A stretch of 64,000 bases of DNA from DATJKD01 sp963834855 (GTDB lineage: Bacteria; Pseudomonadota; Gammaproteobacteria; Steroidobacterales; Steroidobacteraceae): positions 62,001 to 126,000 of the forward strand of contig CAWIDH010000022.1 in assembly GCA_963834855.1 (NCBI GenBank). Direction: 5' to 3'. The notes under the pieces were generated by a model that had not been told where the DNA came from, did not search any database, and saw only the letters and a list, made by a program, of their open reading frames with translations. The number at the start of each line of letters is the position of its first letter. The stretch's first letter is position 1. The translations under genes were made by a program, and so were the position numbers. Below, piece after piece: positions 9,072-18,140 of this stretch.

Positions 9072-10100
9072 TCAGCCCGCGGTCCCGCCGATCAGCCGGC
9101 CGATCATCCAGGTGAGCGCGCCGGCGCCTCCGCCGATCAGCACCATCCGCAGGCCGCCGCGCACCGCCTTGCGGCCCGTGAAGAGACTCAGGCTCGCGCC
9201 GACGCCGAACAGCCCCACCGCGGCGATTGCCGCCGCCGCCGCGATCGGCGACATCCGCGCCGGCGCGACGAGGAAAGGCAGCAGCGGGAGGATCGCGCCC
9301 GCCGAGAACGACACGAACGACGCGCCCGCCGCACCCCAGGGCGAGCCGAGGTCATCGGGATTGAGCCCCAGTTCCTCGCGCGCGAGCGCATCGAGCGCCG
9401 CGTCCTCGTGCTTCACCAGTTCGCGGGTCATGTCGCGTGCCTGCGAAAGATCCATGCCGCGCGCCTCGTAGATCAGGGCGAGCTCCTCCGCCTCCTCCTC
9501 GGGGTACGCGTGCAGCTCGTCGCGCTCGAGGCCGATCTGGTACTCGTACATCTCGCGCTGCGAGCGGACGGAGACGTACTCGCCGGACGCCATCGACAAC
9601 GCGCCCGCGAGCAGGCCCGCCACACCCGCGGTGACGACGAGCTCGGGCCCGGCGCCCGCGCCTGCCACGCCCATGATCAGGCTCGCGTTCGACACCAGTC
9701 CGTCGTTGACGCCGAACACCGCGGCGCGCAGGTTGCCGCCGCCATACGCCCGGTGGCGCACGCCGATGTCCGATACCGACGTAGGCATCACGTGGCCGGG
9801 CAGGCGCGTGCGTCCGCTATACGCCGACAGGCCGCGGACCTTCATCGCCGCGAGCATCGGGCGCACGCGACGCGGGCCGAAGCGCCTCGCGAGCGTCGCC
9901 GTGATCCGCGCCCGGAGAGAAGGCGAGAATGCAGTCGCCGGCGACGCGCCGGCCGCGACCCATCGACGGGCCTGCGCGTCCGCCGCGTCGGCCAGCGCGC
10001 GATACAGCGCCGCGATGCGCGCGTCCGGTTCGCACCCGGCGAGCTCCCGGTAGAGCCACGCCGACTGCTTCTCCTCGAGCCAGCTCTCGTTGCCGCTCAT
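9072..10100 (-). CDS. VIT1/CCC1 family iron/manganese transporter
   Basis: Membrane protein of 342 residues. The N-terminal third is a soluble helical part of the rubrerythrin/ferritin-like type often fused to these transporters. The rest is a VIT1/CCC1 domain with NLRAAVFGVNDGLVSNASLIMG, ALSMASGEYVSVRSQREMYEY and several helices at the C-terminus. The family moves ferrous iron or manganese, usually out of the cytosol or into stores. It is convergent with cbpA; its stop codon directly abuts that of cbpA. The substrate cannot be told from sequence. Confidence 0.85.
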   Translation of the reverse strand: MSGNESWLEEKQSAWLYRELAGCEPDARIAALYRALADAADAQARRWVAAGASPATAFSPSLRARITATLARRFGPRRVRPMLAAMKVRGLSAYSGRTRLPGHVMPTSVSDIGVRHRAYGGGNLRAAVFGVNDGLVSNASLIMGVAGAGAGPELVVTAGVAGLLAGALSMASGEYVSVRSQREMYEYQIGLERDELHAYPEEEAEELALIYEARGMDLSQARDMTRELVKHEDAALDALAREELGLNPDDLGSPWGAAGASFVSFSAGAILPLLPFLVAPARMSPIAAAAAIAAVGLFGVGASLSLFTGRKAVRGGLRMVLIGGGAGALTWMIGRLIGGTAG

Positions 10101-10120
10101 CGCTCCTCCCGGCTGGCGCG

Positions 10121-10174
10121 AAAAATCGGCTCAGAGCCAGATTAGCCGGTATTGATCTGGCTCTGAGCCGAATT
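10121..10174. repeat. Head-to-head palindromic (REP-like) pair
   Basis: Two inverted copies of ATCGGCTCAGAGCCAGAT (10125-10142, and 10155-10172 on the other strand with one mismatch) are separated by 12 bases. Each has an internal GGCTC-n-GAGCC palindrome like those at 7403-7477. It lies in the divergent gap between the VIT gene and the universal stress gene, so it is not only a terminator. No matching transposase is in the window. The remaining gap to 10322 shows nothing else. Confidence 0.65.
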
Positions 10175-10322
10175 ACTCGACAGGTGCGTCGCCGGGCCGG
10201 CGATGCGATCGCGGAATGCGAAGGCTTCTCATTGCACTTCGACGCGGCGGACATCAGCATTGCCAGTCTCGCCCCGACGGCTCAGATTAGCGGGCCGGCC
10301 ACGCGCACGACGACCTCAGCAC

Positions 10323-11264
10323 ATGAAGCGACTCGAACGAATACTCGCGGTGCTCGATCCGACCACGGACGCGCAGCCTGCATTGGCGAAGGCGGCGAGG
10401 CTCGCCGATGGCTCGGGCGCTTCGCTCGAGCTGTTCGTCTGCGACTTCGAGCCGGCGCTGGCCGACCCGCGCTTCTTCAAGTCGGACCGACTGCGGGTGC
10501 TGCGCGAGGAGTTCCTCGCCGGTCGCAGGCAGATGCTCGACCGACATGCCGTCGAGCTGCGCAGCCGAGGGCTCACGGTGACGACGGAGGTGCGCTGGGA
10601 TACCCCCGTGCACCACGGCATCGTCGCGCACGTGCGGGAGAGCGCACCCGACCTCGTCATCAAGGACACGCATTACCACAGCGTGATCCGCCGCACACTG
10701 CTGACGAACACGGACTGGCACTTGATCCGCGACTGTCCGGCGCCGCTGCTCCTGGTCAAGGCCCCCGAGTGGCGACGACCGGCGCGCATACTCGCGGCGA
10801 TCGATCCCGGGCACGGGGACGACGAACCGGACGCGCTCGATCACGCGATCCTCGAGTACGGCAGCGCGCTCGCGGCACGGCTCGACGGCGAACTGCACGT
10901 CGTGCACGCATTCTTTCCGGCGGAGCTGATCGCCTCGACGTCCACGATGATCGCCGCGCCGGCGATCGACGGGGGCACGATCGCCGAGTTCCTGGACGAG
11001 GAGCGCGGCCGGGTCCGCGAGGTGCTGTATGCGCTGGCCGGCCGGCACGGTATCGCGCCCGAGCACGTGCACTTCAAGCAGGGCTCGGCGGTGGAGGTGC
11101 TGTGCGACGCGGCCGGCGAACTGCCCGCCGAGGTGGTCGTGCTCGGCGCGATCGCGCGCGGCCGCATGCGTGAGATGCTCGTGGGCGGCACGGCCGAACG
11201 GGTGCTGGACCGGATCGCCTGCGACGTGCTGGTGATCAAGCTGCCGGGTCAACCCGGCCTGTGA
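10323..11264 (+). CDS. Tandem universal stress protein (UspE-like)
   Basis: Two UspA domains in one 313-residue chain. The first runs from RILAVLDPTTDAQPALAKAARLA to about residue 140, the second from RRPARILAAIDPGHGDD to the end. The start MKRLERIL at 10323 is the canonical beta-strand opening, so a longer in-frame start at 10203 is rejected. UspE-type proteins are linked to stress survival and motility in E. coli; the exact role here is unknown. The second domain ends with VVLGAIARGRM...GGTAERVLDRIACDVLVIK, the usual nucleotide-loop region. Confidence 0.88.
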   Translation: MKRLERILAVLDPTTDAQPALAKAARLADGSGASLELFVCDFEPALADPRFFKSDRLRVLREEFLAGRRQMLDRHAVELRSRGLTVTTEVRWDTPVHHGIVAHVRESAPDLVIKDTHYHSVIRRTLLTNTDWHLIRDCPAPLLLVKAPEWRRPARILAAIDPGHGDDEPDALDHAILEYGSALAARLDGELHVVHAFFPAELIASTSTMIAAPAIDGGTIAEFLDEERGRVREVLYALAGRHGIAPEHVHFKQGSAVEVLCDAAGELPAEVVVLGAIARGRMREMLVGGTAERVLDRIACDVLVIKLPGQPGL

Positions 11265-11342
11265 CGCGCGTCACGAACGGCCGGCGGACTGCCGCCCCTG
11301 CCTCACGTTTCACGGGGCTCACTCTACATATACTCGACCCTG

Positions 11343-13427
11343 ATGACGGCCGTTACCGTTCTGTTGGTCAGTGCAGCGCCCCGCGAGCAGGCGGAGGTAC
11401 GGGCTGCGCTGGAAGCTATCCACGGCCAGCCGTACCGGCTCGAGGTCGTCACTAGCCTGGCCGACGGTCTCGCGCGCCTCAAGCAGGGCAGGCTCGAGGC
11501 GATCCTGCTGGACCTGGACCTGCCCGACAGCCAGGGCGCCACGTCCTTCCTGCGCATCCAGCCCAAGGCGACCAACATCCCGATCGTCGCGCTGGTCGGC
11601 GACCATGACGAGGACATCGGCCACGACGTGCTCAAGCGCGGCGCGCTCGACTTCCTGCGCAAGGACCAGGTCTCGGCGCATCTCATCGACAAGGTGCTGC
11701 GCTACGCCACCGAGCGCACGCACACGCTGCTCGCGCTCAGGGCCTCGGAGCAGCGGTACCGCGAGCTCTTCCAGAATGTCACGGCAGGCGTCTTCCAGAC
11801 GACGCCGGACGGGAAGTTCATGGCGGCCAACCCCGCCCTGGTGCGCATGCTCGGCTACGACTCCGAGGACGAGCTGCTCGCCCTCGACGTGACGCGCGAC
11901 ATCTACATGGATCCCGAGCACCGCGACAACTGGGTGCGGACCATGGCCGAGGGCGGCGAGGTGCGCAATGCCGAGCTGCTGCTGAAGCGCAGGGACGGCA
12001 GCCGGATAGTCGTCCTCGAGAACTCGCGCGCCGTGCGCGACGCCGAGGGACGCGTGCTCTTCTACGAGGGCACGCTCACCGACATCACGGCCGCGCACGA
12101 GCTTTCGCAGCAACTCTCCTACGACGCGTCGCACGACCCGCTCACCGGGCTCGTCAACCGCCGCGAGTTCGAGCTGCGCCTGCAGCGCGCGCTCGAGATG
12201 ACCCAGGCGACGGGCGCCACGCACGCGGTGTGCTTCCTGGACCTCGACCGGTTCAAGACGATCAACGACGCCGCCGGCCACCTCGCGGGCGACGACCTGC
12301 TTCAGCAGATCGGGCAACTGCTGCAGCATAAGGTGCGCGCGAACGACGTCGTCGCGCGTCTCGGCGGCGACGAGTTCGCGTTGCTGCTGCACAGCTGCGG
12401 GCCGAGCGATGCGATCCAGGTCGCCAACAACCTGCTGAAGGCGGTCGACAGGCACCAGTTCATCTGGGGCGCGAACACCTACGACGTCGGTGTGAGCATC
12501 GGCCTCGTCGCCGTCAACAACAGCTTCAAGCGGATCGCGCAGGTAATGAGCGCGGCCGATACGGCGTGCTACGCGGCCAAGGACGCGGGCCGCGGGCGCC
12601 TGTTCGTCTACCAGGACGACGCCTCGATGGTTGCCCGCCGGCACGGTGAAATGGAGTGGGTCGCGCGGGCGAAGCGGGCGCTCGCCGAGAACCGGCTTTA
12701 CCTCGACGTGCAGACGATCATGCCGCTCACCGCGGCCGCGGACGCGCCGCACTACGAGCTGCTGGTGCGGATGCGCGACGAAGCGGGCCGGTCCGTGCCG
12801 CCCGGCGCGTTCCTGCCTGCCGTCGAGCGCCACAACCTGTCGGTGCGCTACGACCGCTGGGTATTCGACGCCGCCGTGCATTGGCTGCGAAAGAATGAAA
12901 GGGTCATCGCGCCCGCGTCGCGGCTCTTCATCAATCTTTCGCGCGACACGGTGGTCGACCCGCAGACGGCGCCTCACCTGCGTCAGCTCTTCACGCAGGC
13001 GGGCGTCGACCCGCGGCGCTTCGGATTCGAGGTCACCGAAAGCATCGCGATCGGAAACCTGTCGAGCGTCAACCTGCTGATCGCGGAGCTGCGCAGGCTG
13101 GGCTGCGCGTTCGGACTGGACGATTTCGGCAGCGGCGTGTCGTCGTTCGCCTACCTCAAGGCGCTCGGAGCCGACTACGTGAAGATCGACGGGATGTTCG
13201 TCGGCAACATCTCGCAGGACAAGGTCGACTACGCGATGGTCCGCTCGATCAAGGACATCGGCCACGTGATGGGCAAGAAGGTCATCGCCGAGTCGGTCGA
13301 GACCGAAGCCGTGCTCGCCAAGCTGCGCGAGATCGGTGTCGACTACGCCCAGGGCTTCGCCGTCGGCGAGCCGCGGCCGCTGGCCGAGCTGGGTTCCGTC
13401 AGCTTATCCGACCTGCTCGCCGGTTAG
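11343..13427 (+). CDS. Response regulator with PAS, GGDEF and EAL domains
   Basis: Cyclic-di-GMP turnover protein of 694 residues. A receiver domain (1-120) has phosphoacceptor Asp57 in LLDLDLPDSQG. A PAS domain follows (about 130-250, YRELFQNVTAGVFQTTPDG). The GGDEF domain has an intact RLGGDEFALLL near residue 340, with an RAND inhibitory I-site five residues ahead. The EAL domain has the first motif as ELLVRM and DDFGSGVSSFAYLK, so it may still be an active phosphodiesterase. No membrane segments. There is no histidine kinase next to it, so its input is unknown. Confidence 0.92.
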   Translation: MTAVTVLLVSAAPREQAEVRAALEAIHGQPYRLEVVTSLADGLARLKQGRLEAILLDLDLPDSQGATSFLRIQPKATNIPIVALVGDHDEDIGHDVLKRGALDFLRKDQVSAHLIDKVLRYATERTHTLLALRASEQRYRELFQNVTAGVFQTTPDGKFMAANPALVRMLGYDSEDELLALDVTRDIYMDPEHRDNWVRTMAEGGEVRNAELLLKRRDGSRIVVLENSRAVRDAEGRVLFYEGTLTDITAAHELSQQLSYDASHDPLTGLVNRREFELRLQRALEMTQATGATHAVCFLDLDRFKTINDAAGHLAGDDLLQQIGQLLQHKVRANDVVARLGGDEFALLLHSCGPSDAIQVANNLLKAVDRHQFIWGANTYDVGVSIGLVAVNNSFKRIAQVMSAADTACYAAKDAGRGRLFVYQDDASMVARRHGEMEWVARAKRALAENRLYLDVQTIMPLTAAADAPHYELLVRMRDEAGRSVPPGAFLPAVERHNLSVRYDRWVFDAAVHWLRKNERVIAPASRLFINLSRDTVVDPQTAPHLRQLFTQAGVDPRRFGFEVTESIAIGNLSSVNLLIAELRRLGCAFGLDDFGSGVSSFAYLKALGADYVKIDGMFVGNISQDKVDYAMVRSIKDIGHVMGKKVIAESVETEAVLAKLREIGVDYAQGFAVGEPRPLAELGSVSLSDLLAG

Positions 13428-13500
13428 CTCCGAGATAACCTTGCCAGGCTACGGCGAGCACGCCGGCGCCGAGCACAATGAGCGCGCGTGGCATGAGTCG

Positions 13501-14298
13501 CTACGCCTGCACGTCCATGAACCTGCGCACCAGCTTGAGCACACCGATGATCAGGAGCGCAACGATGCCGAACTGCAGGACTTCGAACGGCCATAGATTG
13601 TGCGAGGTTGGATCGCGCGCCGTGTCGACGATGATGCGCAACACGACGAAGAGCATGACGCACGCCGGCACGGCCGCGGCGATCCTCCATCCACCGCGCC
13701 ACCTCCAGACGCTCCACAGCGGCACGCCGATCCCCGCGATGAGCAGCGACAGGACGAGGAGCATGAACCCGCTGAAAAGTGCCGTTGCCCCCGTCGTAAC
13801 CGGTTCGTTGGCGCGCCGTTGTGCATCCTGTGCCTGGCGGGCTTTCTCGGTAGCCAGTAAATCCTCGACCCACTGTGCGCGCGGTTCGGCCGACGGGGCT
13901 GCATCCGTCCAGCGCAGTTGCACAGGCTGGCGGGTCAGTTCCCACTCGCGATAGGGCTTGCCGCCGCCCGCCTTGATGCGGATCTCATCGACGTCGCCCG
14001 ACTCGATGAGGGCGAACCAGCCCAGGGCCTGGCCCGAACCCGCGTAGCTGAGCGATGCATTCGACATCGCCTCCTGGACCTCGTTGCCGTTCCGGTACGG
14101 GCGTGCCCAAAGGCTGATCGGCTCGTCGGACGTGTACTCGATGCGCACCCATAGGTATTCCTGGTGCCCGAGAGTGGCCGCTGCCGCTGGTTGCGTTTCC
14201 AGGATTCGTGCGCTGGAGTCCGCGCGCGCTGCAGGCACCGGGAGCCACAGCGCCGCCATGACGAGCAGAACGAATATTCGATGCATGGCCAACGACAT
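13501..14298 (-). CDS. Exported/membrane protein of unknown function
   Basis: Not recognised. The start at 14298 (MSLAMHRIF) is chosen because GGCGGG lies upstream and because longer in-frame starts would run into the divergent gene at 14377. 265 residues: signal peptide ending at PAARA, a periplasmic domain of about 130 residues (TLGHQEYLWVRIEYTSDEPI), then three hydrophobic segments in the C-terminal third, so the protein is probably anchored with a periplasmic sensor-like front. Short charged tail. It is convergent with the GGDEF/EAL gene; 13428-13500 holds nothing visible. Confidence 0.7.
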   Translation of the reverse strand: MSLAMHRIFVLLVMAALWLPVPAARADSSARILETQPAAAATLGHQEYLWVRIEYTSDEPISLWARPYRNGNEVQEAMSNASLSYAGSGQALGWFALIESGDVDEIRIKAGGGKPYREWELTRQPVQLRWTDAAPSAEPRAQWVEDLLATEKARQAQDAQRRANEPVTTGATALFSGFMLLVLSLLIAGIGVPLWSVWRWRGGWRIAAAVPACVMLFVVLRIIVDTARDPTSHNLWPFEVLQFGIVALLIIGVLKLVRRFMDVQA

Positions 14299-14376
14299 GA
14301 CACCCGCCGCCTGAGCTCCCGCAGCAGTATATTGTCGTGATCCGGAAGGAAAGCACGACTTGGCCCGGAGGAACTC

Positions 14377-14787
14377 ATGACCGACGGTATCGTTGAGGGC
14401 GGTTGCCTGTGCGGAGCCATTCGGTACAGGGTCACCGGCGAGTCGATTGCGCGAACGCTGTGTCACTGCAGGTCATGTCGGCTCGCGAGCGGTGCCCCGT
14501 CCGTGGCCTGGGTAGTGTTTCGCATGAGCGATTTCGCCTTCCTCACCGGAACACCAGCCAGTTTCAATTCGTCACCACCCGTCGTGCGCACATTCTGCGG
14601 CAAGTGTGGAACACCACTGACATATCAGCACGCATCGCGGCCGGATGCCATCGACGTGACGACCGTAACGCTTGATGTCGCCGATCAATTCGCTCCTACA
14701 AAGGAGATCTGGGTTGAGGAGAAACTGGCCTGGGAGCGTACGAACGAGGCGCTTCCACAGTATCCGCAGAGCAGCGCGGGAGGATAA
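14377..14787 (+). CDS. GFA-family (CENP-V/GFA fold) zinc protein
   Basis: Protein of 136 residues with the zinc-binding pattern of glutathione-dependent formaldehyde-activating enzyme relatives: GGCLCGAIRY near residue 10, CHCRSCR near 30 and FCGKCGTPL near 75. The fold is solid, but most members do not have proven formaldehyde activity. Start MTDGIVEGG follows a GGAGG ribosome site. The next gene begins about 70 bases downstream on the same strand. Confidence 0.85.
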   Translation: MTDGIVEGGCLCGAIRYRVTGESIARTLCHCRSCRLASGAPSVAWVVFRMSDFAFLTGTPASFNSSPPVVRTFCGKCGTPLTYQHASRPDAIDVTTVTLDVADQFAPTKEIWVEEKLAWERTNEALPQYPQSSAGG

Positions 14788-14858
14788 AGAGCGTGAGCTG
14801 AGCGCGATCGTCCAGAGCACTTATGCTGACGTGTCATCGGCAAGGAATGAAGCACGAC

Positions 14859-15236
14859 ATGGCTGAACGCACGACTCGTTCGCCCAGGATCACTCATATC
14901 TCCTGGGGCCGGATGGAAGTTGACGGACTTGGAACCGGCAAGGACTTCAAGCTTTACCCGGGCGGCGGTCGCGCGTGGGATTGGAACGAAACGGGTACAC
15001 GACATGTCCCTGGCATTCAGCCATCGGACGTCACGGAGCTGCTCGAGCGCGACAGCACCGTGATCGTGCTGAGTCGCGGCATGTACCTCGTCCTGGAAAC
15101 CTGTTCTGAAACCCTGGACCTCCTCCGCGCACGTGGCGTCGCAGTACACGTTGAGGAAACGCGGGCCGCAGTGGCGCTCTACAATCGACTCGCGGAGTTG
15201 CACAACGTAGGTGGGCTATTTCACTCCACGTGCTGA
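14859..15236 (+). CDS. Mth938-domain (AAMDC-like) protein
   Basis: Single-domain protein of about 125 residues of the Mth938/AAMDC family. It reads ITHISWGRMEVDGLGTG, then KLYPGGGRAWDWNETGTRH, VIVLSRGM and a C-terminal GGLFHSTC. Many bacteria have it; no enzymatic role is established. Start choice is uncertain: ATGs at 14823, 14847 and 14859 are in frame; AAGGA at 14842-14846 best fits 14859. No partner genes point to a function. Confidence 0.8.
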   Translation: MAERTTRSPRITHISWGRMEVDGLGTGKDFKLYPGGGRAWDWNETGTRHVPGIQPSDVTELLERDSTVIVLSRGMYLVLETCSETLDLLRARGVAVHVEETRAAVALYNRLAELHNVGGLFHSTC

Positions 15237-15301
15237 CTTCCAGATAGGCCGGTATCGGATTTCAGCAACGCGCTTCTCAGCCACGCGCTGGCTGCAGCGC
15301 G

Positions 15302-15460
15302 TCACTCCGGCAGCTTCATCTTCCTGAGAAACGCCTTGTAACGAGGATCGCCCGCGAGCTGCTGGAGAAACGGGCTCACCTTCAGGTCAGCGAGAGAGGC
15401 ATCTCGCTCGGAATAGGCGCGGTCGAGCCAGGCATAGGCAGATCGAGGTTGCCCCGCCAG
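15302..15460 (-). pseudogene. C-terminal fragment of a TPR signalling protein
   Basis: The frame reads SAYAWLDRAYSERDASLADLK, FLQQLAGDPRYKAFLRKMKLPE and a stop. This is the characteristic ending of long TolB-like/TPR proteins, where the last repeat is followed by a short basic tail. Compare the end of the protein at 46305-48081 (LDWLDRSVDERGTMQSIG ... RFRAIVKRAGVPD). Homology fades near 15460 and stops occur upstream, so only about 50 residues of a protein of several hundred remain. Confidence 0.55.
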
Positions 15461-15495
15461 GCATGGACCTCGGCGCCCCCAGGTCATTGCCTGGA

Positions 15496-15513
15496 ATTAA
15501 TCGATCGATTAAT
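15496..15513. promoter_or_regulatory. Palindromic operator of the TetR-ABC operon
   Basis: ATTAATCGATCGATTAAT is an 18-bp perfect palindrome ending 11 bases before the TetR start codon. Its AT-rich content contrasts with the surroundings. Position and symmetry fit autorepression by the TetR protein at 15524-16210. Confidence 0.65.
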
Positions 15514-15523
15514 ATAGCGCTTC

Positions 15524-16210
15524 ATGGGCGCCGGGAGGCAGATCCGGTCGGGAAGATCCGCAGGGCGGCCGCGCGCCCCGGGGCGGCCGGTGGGTGGCGA
15601 GCTCGCGGTGCGGCGCGCACTGCTCGAGGCGGCGCGGCAGCTGTTCCTCGCGCGTGGTTTCGCGGCCGTCTCGATCCGCGAGATCGCGGCCGCGGCCGGC
15701 GCGACGCCCGCGATGATCCGCTATTACTTCGGCGACAAGCTCGGCCTGTACCGGGCGATGCTCGAGGAAGCGACCGGACCCTTGCGTTCGGCCCTGCTCG
15801 ACATGCGGGAGCAGGCCGAAGTCACCGGGGCGGATATCGCCACGCTGATGCGCATGTACATGCGGTTGCTGGCCGACAACCCGTGGTTGCCCGCCCTGAT
15901 CGTGCAGGAGGTACTCGCGGAAAGCGGCCGCTTTCGCGCGCAGTTCATCGAGCACTTTGCCGGGCGCATGGCCCCGCTCCTGATGGAAGTCCTGCAGCGT
16001 GAGCGGGCCGCCGGGCGGCTGCGCAGCGACGTCGACCCTCGGCTCGCCACGGTATCGGCGATCAGCCTCTGTGTGTTCCCGTTCGTCTCTCTGCCAATCA
16101 CAAGCCGGGTGCTGGGCCTTTCCGTCGAAGGCGAGGCCCTCGACCGCCTCGCAGCGCACACGAGCCGATTGTTCCTCGAGGGCCTGCGTCCGCGAGCGGC
16201 GTCGCAGTGA
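15524..16210 (+). CDS. TetR-family repressor (CecR-like)
   Basis: 228 residues. A basic tail is followed by a TetR helix-turn-helix at about 27-75 (AARQLFLARGFAAVSIREIAAAAGATPAMIRYYFGDK). The ligand domain follows with ALIVQEVLAESG. It is the first gene of a four-gene operon and its stop overlaps the HlyD start by 4 bases. TetR-HlyD-ABC ATPase-permease matches the layout of E. coli cecR-ybhGFSR, whose regulator controls an exporter linked to cefoperazone and chloramphenicol sensitivity. The ligand here is unknown. Confidence 0.88.
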   Translation: MGAGRQIRSGRSAGRPRAPGRPVGGELAVRRALLEAARQLFLARGFAAVSIREIAAAAGATPAMIRYYFGDKLGLYRAMLEEATGPLRSALLDMREQAEVTGADIATLMRMYMRLLADNPWLPALIVQEVLAESGRFRAQFIEHFAGRMAPLLMEVLQRERAAGRLRSDVDPRLATVSAISLCVFPFVSLPITSRVLGLSVEGEALDRLAAHTSRLFLEGLRPRAASQ

Positions 16211-17169
16211 GACTCGCAGCGAGATTCGGCATCCTGGCGGCGCTGGCCCTGACGGCCTGTGCGGGCGGCGATGACCCGACCGAGGTGCTCGGCACGCTCG
16301 AGCGCGACCGTCTCGAGCTCATCGCCGAATCCAACGAACGCCTGGTCGAGCTCGCGGTACAGGAAGGCGACCATGTCGCGGCCGGTGCGCTGCTCGCACG
16401 GCAGGAGGCGGGGACGATGGAGCCGCGCCTCGCGCAGAGTCGCGCGACCCTCGCGGAGGCCGAGCGCCGGCTGGGCGAGCTCGTCGAGGGCCCGCGCTTG
16501 CGCGAGATCGACGAGGCCCGCGCCTCGCTCAAGGGCGCCGAGAGCACCTTCACCACGGAGCGACGCGAATACCAGCGCGTGAGCGACCTGGTCGAGAGGA
16601 AGCTCCTTTCCGCATCCGATCTGGACCGGGCCAGTGCGAGGCGCGATGCCGCGCAGGCGTCGCGCGACGAGGCACGCGCCCGGTTGCGCTTGCTCGAGGA
16701 GGGCACGCGGCCCGAGCAACTCGCGCAGGCCCGCGCCGCGGTCGACCGGGCGAACGCGGCTCTGACCGAGCTCATGGTCTCCGCGGAGCGCTACACCGTG
16801 CGCGCGCCGCGGCCGGGGCTGATCGAGGCGCTGCCGTACGAGATCGGCGAGCGCCCGCCTATCGGCGCGCCGCTCGTGATCATGCTCGCCGACGGCGCCC
16901 CCTATGCGCGCGTGCACCTGCCGGAACCGCTGCGGGTGGCCTACGCCGCTGGCACCGCGGTCCTGGTCAGCATCGACGGCGTCGCCGAGCCGCTGCCTGG
17001 CACCGTCCGCTACGTGTCCTCGCAGGCGTCCTTCACGCCGTACAACTCGCTGACACAGAAGGACCGCAGCCGGCTCGCCTACCTCGCGGAGATCACGATC
17101 GAGGGCCGTGCGGCGGCGAACCTTCCGGCCGGCGTGCCCGTTCAGGTCCGACTCGCCGATGGACGCTGA
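16207..17169 (+). CDS. HlyD-family periplasmic adaptor, lipoprotein (YbhG-like)
   Basis: Membrane-fusion protein of 320 residues linking the inner-membrane ABC pump to the outer membrane. The signal peptide ends in a lipobox, ALTAC with Cys18, so the protein should be lipid-anchored. A biotinyl-lipoyl half follows (VELAVQEGDHVAAGALLARQ), then a long alpha-helical hairpin (about 70-190, charged heptads such as ATLAEAERRLGELVEGP), then the second lipoyl half (TVRAPRPGLIEALPYEIGERPPIGAPL) and a beta-barrel. It overlaps tetR by 4 bases and the ATPase gene by 11. Confidence 0.88.
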   Translation: MRLAARFGILAALALTACAGGDDPTEVLGTLERDRLELIAESNERLVELAVQEGDHVAAGALLARQEAGTMEPRLAQSRATLAEAERRLGELVEGPRLREIDEARASLKGAESTFTTERREYQRVSDLVERKLLSASDLDRASARRDAAQASRDEARARLRLLEEGTRPEQLAQARAAVDRANAALTELMVSAERYTVRAPRPGLIEALPYEIGERPPIGAPLVIMLADGAPYARVHLPEPLRVAYAAGTAVLVSIDGVAEPLPGTVRYVSSQASFTPYNSLTQKDRSRLAYLAEITIEGRAAANLPAGVPVQVRLADGR

Positions 17170-18136
17170 GACACCCGGCACGGGCGATACACCGGCCATC
17201 GAGGCGCAGGGTCTCACGCGGCGCTTCGGCAAGCTCGTCGCGGTCGACCACGTCGACCTGACCATCCCGCGCGCGCGCATCTACGGCTTCCTGGGCCCGA
17301 ACGGATCGGGCAAGTCGACGACCATCCGGATGCTCTGCGGCCTGCTCGAGCCTTCGGCGGGTACCGTGCGGGTGCTCGGCCACGAGATGCCGCGCGACGC
17401 CGAGCAGATGCGCGCGAAGCTCGGCTACATGACGCAGAAGTTCTCCCTGTGGGACGACCTGACCGTTCACGAGAACCTCAAGTTCATGGCGCGGATCTTC
17501 GGACTGTCGGGCTCCTCGAGTGACGCGCGCATCGCGGAGCTTGCGGCCGAGTTCGACCTCGCTGGCATGCTGGCGCAGCGCGCCGGCACGCTGAGCGGCG
17601 GCCAGCGCCAGCGGCTCGCGCTCGCCGCGGCGACGCTGCATCGCCCCGAGCTGCTGTTGCTCGATGAACCGACCAGCGCGGTCGATCCCAGGAGCCGGCG
17701 CGATTTCTGGGAGAGCCTGTTCGTGCTGGTCGGCCGCGGCACGACCATCCTGGTGTCGACTCACTACATGGACGAGGCCGAGCGCTGCCACCGCCTCGCC
17801 ATCCTCGATCAGGGCCGCCTGGTGGCGGAGGGCGTGCCGAAGGAGCTGATGGCCGGCATCCCGGCCATCGTGGTCGAGATCGAGGCGGACGAGGTCGTCG
17901 ACGCGCGTGAGGCACTGCAGCAGGACGCAGCCGTCAAGAGCATCGCGCAGCTCGGCACGCGGCTGCATGCGCTCCTCGATCCGCAGACGACGGATGCGGC
18001 GGCGCGGGTCCGCGGGCGTCTCGAGGCGGCCGGCGTCGATGCGCAGGTCGCGATCGTGCACGCGAGTCTCGAGGACGTGTTCGTCGCCGCCACGGGTTTC
18101 AGCCGCGACGCGCAACCCGCGGCGGCGGAGGCGTGA
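17159..18136 (+). CDS. ABC exporter ATP-binding protein (YbhF-like)
   Basis: 325 residues. Walker A is GPNGSGKST, signature LSGGQRQRLALAAATL, Walker B LLLLDEPTSAVDP, and the switch histidine sits in LVSTHYMDEAERC. E. coli YbhF has two ATPase halves; this protein has one, followed by a roughly 90-residue tail. The start at 17159 overlaps the hlyD gene and begins just before the first beta strand; the longer frame start at 17108 would lie inside hlyD. It powers the permease encoded 4 bases downstream. Confidence 0.92.
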   Translation: MDAETPGTGDTPAIEAQGLTRRFGKLVAVDHVDLTIPRARIYGFLGPNGSGKSTTIRMLCGLLEPSAGTVRVLGHEMPRDAEQMRAKLGYMTQKFSLWDDLTVHENLKFMARIFGLSGSSSDARIAELAAEFDLAGMLAQRAGTLSGGQRQRLALAAATLHRPELLLLDEPTSAVDPRSRRDFWESLFVLVGRGTTILVSTHYMDEAERCHRLAILDQGRLVAEGVPKELMAGIPAIVVEIEADEVVDAREALQQDAAVKSIAQLGTRLHALLDPQTTDAAARVRGRLEAAGVDAQVAIVHASLEDVFVAATGFSRDAQPAAAEA

Positions 18137-18140
18137 GGCG

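Noticed and set aside
11319..13265. 648-codon frame opposite the GGDEF/EAL gene
   Set aside because: Antisense shadow of a protein with intact GGDEF and EAL motifs.
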